A program made the translations under genes and the position numbers. From NCBI GenBank assembly GCA_029532415.1, contig JAQOTA010000007.1, positions 230,275 through 294,274 on the forward strand: 64,000 nt of DNA, given 5' to 3'. The DNA is from Marasmius tenuissimus. Its lineage: Eukaryota > Basidiomycota > Agaricomycetes > Agaricales > Marasmiaceae. How positions within the stretch are numbered: the stretch's first letter is position 1; each line of letters opens with the position of its first letter. The notes below the pieces were generated by a model, which did no database searches, had not been told where the DNA came from, and worked only from the letters and a program-made list of their open reading frames with translations. This document shows positions 58,035-64,000 of the stretch, one piece after another.

Positions 58035-58209
58035 ACAAGCACAACACGCCAGAAATTACTTCAATGGAGTCCGAGTCTATAGGTAGACAACATGTTCAGA
58101 GCAGCAGTTTATCAATTTCATGATCCTTTCCGGTCCATATAAAAATACATCCAGAATCGTGGTCCAAAAAACAGGATCATGGTAGCAAATAGATGATCAT
58201 AAACGACAC

Positions 58210-59511
58210 TCACACCTCAATACGCTTCCACCTCCTTTCCCTCGCCTCTTCCTCGGTCAATGAAGCCTGATATCTGTTATCCGAACCCATCTTGAACACT
58301 TGTCCATAGACACAGACATCCGGAGATTGTCGTTCGTAAGCAGCTGCCTTGAAGGCCGATACACGTTTGAGCATAAGCCTGATCGTAAGAGGAACGTGTC
58401 GGTCCGTATAGCGTACGGGATTCCAACGGTTCAATGACCTGTATTCAACCATGTTGAACGATATGGTGTGCAAAGAGGGGAGATCGTGAGCGACTGATAT
58501 CCACCAGGTCTGTTTCCAAGATAGGGAGAGAAAACAATAGGTTAAAAAGCGTCCTTAAGGAGACATCAATACAAAACAAACGTACTATAGCATCGAACTC
58601 CATCTCATCATCAGTCATTGCTACGTCCTCCGGATTGACACTAATAACCAGTCCCTCTAACCGATCAAACCCATCCAACCGGACACCGTGTCGTCCGAGC
58701 GACCAGGGACCCTCCATCTCGGCGATAACGGTCAATCGGCGAAGGCTACCCTGATGTCGGAGTAAACTCCGCGTGAAGGCCTCCGACATCGAACGATCGA
58801 CGCTGCTGATGCGCGAGGCCCAGACGCCTCGTGTATGAAGGGTTTCGATCCCTGTGTACGAGCCAAGATAATCAAGAAAAGCTTGGTCGATCTTCCCGGA
58901 TAGATAGATATCTCTGAGAGGGACGTCGTGGTCTTTTAACGCGTTCCAAATGGAGGATATGGGGATAGTGCTGGTATCATCGTAACCTGAGAGCACCCTG
59001 GGCATCACGGTCAAAAAGCGGTCTGGTATGTAAAGGACGGGATGCCGTACCTAAGGGTCCTGAGGCCGTTCAAGCAATATACGGCTTTCGTGAATAGAAT
59101 GTCAAACTCCTGTCGAAGACCTGGGTCGACTTTAGTAGGAAGAGGGAATGTGCTAGAGCGCGAGGTAGGATCTTCGAATTCATTGGAGCGGTCGACCACG
59201 AGTTCCTTGACGTGACGGGAGATGCTAGTCGTGTCACTGGTGGCGTATACCGCGTGGAGAAGGCCCAAACTTGACTTGAGGCCGTCTGATGATAGCCTGA
59301 GGACGATCTTCGTGAAGAGGACGGGCGACACTAGGACATTGAACAGGCGATTGACGAGCCGCAGCGCTTGGAGGGTTTGGTGCTGCTTTGCCTATGAGAA
59401 GATCCAATTATAGATGTAAGAACACACTAATGGACTGTTAGAACGCACCTGTTCCACCACCTCCAGCAAGACTTCAACAGGAAGATTCGTCAAACAAAAC
59501 GGACTAGGCAT
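58210..59511 (-). CDS. probable F-box-like protein (371 aa)
   Basis: Four phase-consistent exons: 59449-59511, 59051-59391, 58586-58997, 58210-58509. ATG 59511 gives MPSPFCLTNLPVEVLLEVVE, the LPxEVLLEV start typical of fungal F-box-like proteins; it continues TLQALRLVNRLFNVLVSPVL, again the expected F-box helix-2/3 pattern (LRLVNR...SPVLF). The remainder is a degenerate leucine-rich repeat-like fold (GIETLHTRGVWASRISSVDR, LRRLTVIAEMEGPW, FDRLEGLVISVN) ending in a charged tail (LTEEEARERRWKRIEV). F-box proteins join SCF ubiquitin ligases through Skp1; the match is by motif only. A TATAAA-type element lies near 59569 upstream. Convergent with the MYND gene. Confidence 0.7.
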
Positions 59512-60125
59512 GTTGGTGGTTTGGGGGAAAGAAGATGTTGGGACGAGCAAATAGACTTGCTTTATAAATATGGTTCCATTCTAAATGTCACCGTGGGGAG
59601 GTCGTGTGAAATGCACTGCGTTAGTGACCTTACGCAGCCGCACTAGGAGCGACCCTGGTAGGGGTGCGGGGATTGGGACCTGGACCCTGATTAATGCCCA
59701 TAGGCACGATTGTGGCGCAAGTGTGAGCTCGTTGGGCTGGAATCGAAATAGGTCAGTCTATAATTCCCAAGTGAGGTTTATCGCAGAGTCAGTCATCAGA
59801 AGAACCTTTGAGTGAATCGGCGTGCGACCGATCTCAATCCTTGCTCTGGGTGAATAGAGAAACCTGCATTGGGTCTTTAGTCATTATCAGGCAGAGAAAA
59901 TCAGAGAAGACTTCTATTTATCTCTCACCCGAGCCTGTTTTCCAGGAATCCCATCGCTGTTCGTGAGAAGGTTACGATTCAACGAAGCAGCCTGGCTTGC
60001 CGATCACGCCCAATGCCTGCCGGGCTGTGGGAAGGTAGTTCTAAATCCGGAAGCCCTCTCATCGATGACGCGATGTTGCTCACGGCCGTTCTCGACAACG
60101 ACCACCACGTTCTGAATCTTAGTCT

Positions 60126-61662
60126 ATGGAATGCAAGAACTGTGAACTGCGACAACGACATTTTCTTTGTGATAGCTGTCTTCAAGCTCAGTACGTGTTG
60201 TATCGCTGTAAAAGACCTTTTTTGCAGTATCTGACCATCTCTCCAGCCATCGCGACTTTCAACTGAAGATTCAACATTTCGCTGTAGAACGGGACGATGC
60301 TGTTTTTAAAGCCTCAAAAGCACTCGAGTGGACTGGCCTCAACCGGACTCGTCGAGCAGAAGTAGCAGATCTCCAAAGAAGAATTGACGATGTGCAAGGA
60401 GCATTGACAATATTGAGGAAAGACAACGATGCCAGTGCGTCCTCGTTCATCTTCCTACTTTTGTCTTATCTACTGATGTTCAAGGCTCATGTTAAGTCAT
60501 TTTATTACTTAGAACGAGCGCGTCTGCAAAGCCTGCGAGAAGAATTGGCAACGCGGCGGAGAAATCTCTCTGCAACGAAACTATCATCGATCACGGCTAC
60601 CAATTCGAACTCTGGCCCGCTCGTACGAGAGCAACAAGATCTGGCGGCTCTCTCAGCCAATATTGCCCGAGCTCGATCTGGCTTGGTCCAAGAACTAGTG
60701 GAGGTGTTTAACGTCGTCGAAGTTGGTGGCAGACCGCCTGTGGGTGGTAGACCAGGGACGAAAGGAGAGTGGACGATTGGGGACCTAATCCTACCGGTTC
60801 CAGGAGACATCCGAAGTACGCTAGGTCTCCCCTCGGCTTTGGTCCTCAGATTGACAAGCTCTGTCACAATAGGATATCCACCGGACCATATCAACGCCGT
60901 AGTGACTTACACCGTTCATTTCCTTTCGCTGTTGACCTTCTATCTGGGTATTAAGCTACCTTTTGAGGTTCTTTGGGGCGGTGGCAAGATAGGTGTCGGA
61001 ATACCTTCAATTGGTGCCATCTATGGTGGCGAACACGGGGGTTGGACAAAGTCAGTCGTATTTGTCTCTCCTGGTGACTCCAAACTCTCGCTGACCACAG
61101 TTCTCACCTCCCAGATGGAATGTTAAACAACCTCTTCATCTTTCTGCCAACCCGCAAACTGCGAGCCTCCCTCCCAGCCCTTCGGCGTCCTCAGATGCCC
61201 GGTTGATGTCGGATTCCTATATTTTACCGAGCCCCGAACCACAGCAAACGTTTACGACTGCATTTGCCATGCTTCTGTACAACGTCTGCTACCTGGCTTA
61301 CACCCAGAGCGTAGACGTCCCCCTCGCTCATGCAGGGGATGTACTAAGTAATCTATGGAATGTTTGTTGTAGTGCTGAATTGGGGAGGTATGTTCGTTCG
61401 TTCTTCCTTGGTTTTCTCGCGATACCAATGAAGGCCTACTTCCGATAGGAGATCTCATGAGACACAACCCATCCTAGCGGCACCTACGCCTCCTGGCTTC
61501 CAGCTTGACTTTGCACAGCTAATGCAGGCCATGACGACTACGAGACCTCGAGCCCCGTTAGCAAAATCGCGGGGCGTTGGCAACGGGAAAATAGCACGGA
61601 AGGATCGTGCTCTGGAGGTTGATGAGGACGGATGGGATATCATTGACGAGGAGGCGTTTTGA
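60126..61662 (+). CDS. ATG14: Atg14/UVRAG-family autophagy protein (406 aa)
   Basis: Six phase-consistent exons: 60126-60190, 60247-60434, 60513-60815, 60873-61050, 61115-61387, 61449-61662. ATG 60126 gives MECKNCELRQRHFLCDSCL, the paired CxxC motifs typical of Atg14. A coiled coil follows (FQLKIQHFAVERDDAVF..., RLQSLREELATRRRN, about residues 25-150), then the conserved core: LVQELVEVFNVVEVGG, WTIGDLILPVPGDIRRYPPD, VVTYTVHFLSLLTFYLGIKL, GAIYGGEHGGWTKW, AFAMLLYNVCYLAYTQ. The C-terminus is DEDGWDIIDEEAF. Atg14 targets the Vps34-Vps15-Atg6 lipid kinase to the autophagosome assembly site; the related Vps38/UVRAG serves endosomes, but the N-terminal cysteines favour Atg14. No lesion. Confidence 0.85.
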
Positions 61663-62026
61663 CCTTCGAGTTCCGGTTTCTTTTGACAAGTGTATGACTG
61701 TTTTGAAGAGGAATTGACAACCTCTCTATTTCGCTTCAGTGACCGCTTCAAGTTGCATACATAACTTATTGGGCATACGCAGTACCAAAGCTTGATGATC
61801 TGGAAAAATGAAACTTGAAAGGTCCATCGAAGTGATTTCAAGTGAGTGTTATGATTTCAGGCTTATCTTACTCGCTCGACCCCGATCATTCGGGCAAAAT
61901 AATTCACAAATCTGCGATCTTTACGAACGCCTCACCAACTTAGGAGACTTTTTCTTGGACTTCCCAGTAGAAAACTGCTGCTGAAACACCCAGAGATGAA
62001 TGGTATTACGTGCCGTCTCTGCACAA

Positions 62027-62434
62027 ATGACAATCTTCCTGTTTCGTCGGAAGGCCATTGCCGTTGTGGAGAGTCTGAAGAGGTCGAAGAGGTCCGAATA
62101 TAGAAACTCCGTTCAAGACGAGCCTGCAACCCCAGCGCCGTCAGTGTCGTGGATGACGCGCCGTATCGCTCTCAGACTTCCGCAGCACCTAGGAGTCAAT
62201 GTATTCTGTTGCGATGAACATGGCCTCCAATATACGGGCCGGGCGTTCGGTCGGTTGGTTAGGTGGGGCGAAGATTCAATATGGATACAACTTCTCCGAT
62301 CTCAGGCGAAGCTCACGGTTCTCTATCAAGAGACCACCTTGATTTCTACCTACAGCCTTTGGCGGCTTGTCACTTGGAGCGCACTGGGATTTACTTCCGC
62401 TTGGGCATCGGTTTGTGGACATTGTTGCTTTTAG
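62027..62434 (+). CDS. uncharacterised open frame (135 aa)
   Basis: ATG 62027 gives MTIFLFRRKAIAVVESLKRS and runs to 62434 without introns. It contains ALRLPQHLGVNVFCCDEHGL. No family recognised; the composition is mixed and there is no paralogue here, so it may not be a gene. A competing frame starts at ATG 61997 (MNGITCRLCTNDNLPVSSEG) and stops at 62104. Confidence 0.25.
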   Translation: MTIFLFRRKAIAVVESLKRSKRSEYRNSVQDEPATPAPSVSWMTRRIALRLPQHLGVNVFCCDEHGLQYTGRAFGRLVRWGEDSIWIQLLRSQAKLTVLYQETTLISTYSLWRLVTWSALGFTSAWASVCGHCCF

Positions 62435-62739
62435 GGAGATATTTTATGCGGCGCTTAATTGAGGGTAAATGCGTCCCTGCTTTGTTGCGCCAGGATAATC
62501 GGTATCCAGTAAGCGTTTGCTCCATGGTGAGTCTCGAGTTTGTTATTCCTATTTAATCGGTCTGAAGCAAGTTTCTCGTCTAAAAATTACTCTTAAACCG
62601 TTACCTTCCCTATAATACTGTCATATCGCTCGGGCTTGAGTGGGTTGCAATTGAACTGGACAAAGAGCTTTTTGGCTGGAATATAAAAGCTATACAGCCG
62701 AGGAAACTCATTTCTAGATTGCCTTTGAGCTATGTAAAA

Positions 62740-63180
62740 TCAACATTATGGCACCTTTGGGTCCGAGTTTGCCCATTGGAACTCCCGGCGACAATGTGAC
62801 TTTCCGATTCAGAACGAGAACACTGGTGCTTGGAGCATGCATTGGTGAGGTCCCGCTTTCAGTGTGATCGAGAATGCCTCTCTGACTCCATTTCTACTAC
62901 AGCCATATTGCTCGTCATTAAAAAGCGTGAGTTTGAGGACCAATATCTTGCTACTCGAGACCTTTCTGATGTTTGTTCACAGGGGCCTGGCTGTTGTGAT
63001 GGCCGAAGACATCGCCGGGATACAGCAGGATCAGAACCCGCCTGGTGCCGGTGAGCGATTGTTCCAAAAGTAAGAAAGCCATGTCGCGGTCTGATTATGA
63101 CGTTTCCTCTCCTTTTCGCTCAGCTGCTTGGAGCGGTCTTTGCCCAGCCTACGAGGAGTTCTCAGGGTGTTCGAATTAGA
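62740..63180 (+). pseudogene. C-terminal relic of a multicopper oxidase (laccase-like)
   Basis: The frame reads LPIGTPGDNVTFRFR, then needs a 1-base shift to continue ENTGAWSMHC. An intron (GTGAGG...CTACAG) joins TG|C CAT ATT, restoring the HCHI start of the fourth copper motif, but it degrades at once to HCHIARH*KA, where intact laccases have HCHIDWHxxxG. A second intron joins GLAVVMAEDIAGIQQDQNPP, and a third joins AAWSGLCPAYEEFSG and a stop. The order and intron sites copy the laccase C-terminus, but frameshift, stop and lost metal-site residues make it dead. The N-terminal two thirds are not found upstream. Confidence 0.8.
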
Positions 63181-63189
63181 CGCCCGAGT

Positions 63190-64000
63190 CTCCGTATACC
63201 CGTTCTGTGACTTGTTCCCCATGTCGCTCGTTTCTATAGGGGGAAATACAAGGCAACATTCGTTTACTACTCACCTTCTTTGCTTATAAAGTTGGAATTC
63301 AATCAGTATATTTATAAAGACTTGTTCGTACCGGTAGTCGGAATATTGTTACTAAATCATAGTGATAATATAACCGTCTCCTTTAGCGTACCTTTGTCAA
63401 ACCACGACTGTCTACTGTACATGTAATTCCTCCCACCTTGGCTCTGAACGGTGCCAAGGTCTTACTCAACTTGGACCCGGAGCTGCGGCTATCTGGCTTT
63501 ACCCGTCAATCCCAAAAACCAAAATTTTGGGAGGGTTTGGATTATGGTTCGAAGGATATTCATATAGACTACCGACTGAAGTTCCGCACTCGAGAGCGGT
63601 ATCGGATGTTTCGACACTTCATGAAATGTCTTTGGACCTTCAACTACCTGGTGAATCGGAGGGCCACTCGAGAGACTGGGAAGATTCAGACGTCGAAAGC
63701 ATCTCAAAGCCTGGTTTGTTGTCAGCGACACGGAGAATTTATGCCCTTAATAGACCGATCCACGGGACGTGCTCATGTAAAGAGGAATAGAACCGGCCTG
63801 GGTTCCAAGATGCTGACAGACGTCATGGTTGAGGTCGAACTTCGAAAAAAGATTCGTGCGGAAAACTTCACGCGGGCTTTCGGTCCATCCAGTCCATCTT
63901 GGCATTGCGCCACCGGTGACCGTGATCAAGCATCAAGTTTTGTGGGCTCAAAATCCGTACTCCTATGCCATTGTTCATCTTCGCAGTGTTGCTCTCTGTT
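63190..64000. other. right end, no gene resolved
   Basis: Two overlapping plus-strand frames between 63440 and 63830 look partly coding (GGFGLWFEGYSYRLPTEVPH; ELRLSGFTRQSQKPKFWEGL), but I cannot choose between them. A gene may run off the window edge. Confidence 0.25.

Overview
The window looks like nuclear DNA of a basidiomycete fungus, most likely an agaricomycete. Genes are cut by many 50-65 bp GT-AG introns. Recognisable genes are a 16-exon laccase, two DUF6533-like seven-helix membrane proteins, two MYND-finger proteins, an Atg14/UVRAG-family protein, an HMG-box relic, secreted cysteine-rich proteins and an agaric-type large hypothetical family. No bacterial operon, phage or CRISPR feature is present. 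I built exon models by hand, checking splice sites and phase; family names come from recognised motifs, not searches.

Layout. 1-5.5 kb: a broken gene tail (1-677), a 14-exon gene with one in-frame TGA (832-4805) and a small minus-strand gene (5008-5483). 6.0-7.05 kb: a 28-29 bp minisatellite with a GGGTATACCC palindrome, then a strong hairpin. 7.07-25.35 kb: a segmental duplication (block A 7073-15150, block B 17745-25350). Each block carries one intact copy of a large hypothetical gene (10803-14115, 867 aa; 21121-24271, 803 aa) and one broken copy of a small secreted protein gene. Block A holds two MITEs whose empty sites are kept in block B. 15.16-17.06 and 27.2-28.5 kb are copies of another segment. 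The only intact secreted protein gene is at 28527-29268.

31.7-35.7 kb: a MYND gene convergent with a DUF6533-like gene. 36.4-40.7 kb: seven intron-bearing tRNA genes, all on the minus strand (Thr-AGT x3, Thr-CGT, Gly-TCC x2, Ala-CGC). 41.0-43.5 kb: the laccase. 45.27-48.84 kb: a 3.57 kb element with TIRs of at least 345 bp, an unrecognised decayed gene and a nested hAT-type MITE with a perfect 8-bp target duplication.

52.0-61.7 kb: a second DUF6533-like gene, an HMG-box pseudogene, a second MYND gene, a probable F-box protein gene and an ATG14-like gene. 62.7-63.2 kb: a C-terminal multicopper-oxidase relic. The laccase suggests a lignocellulose-decaying or plant-associated lifestyle. Most other content is lineage-specific, duplicated or decaying, as in a fast-evolving, repeat-rich region.
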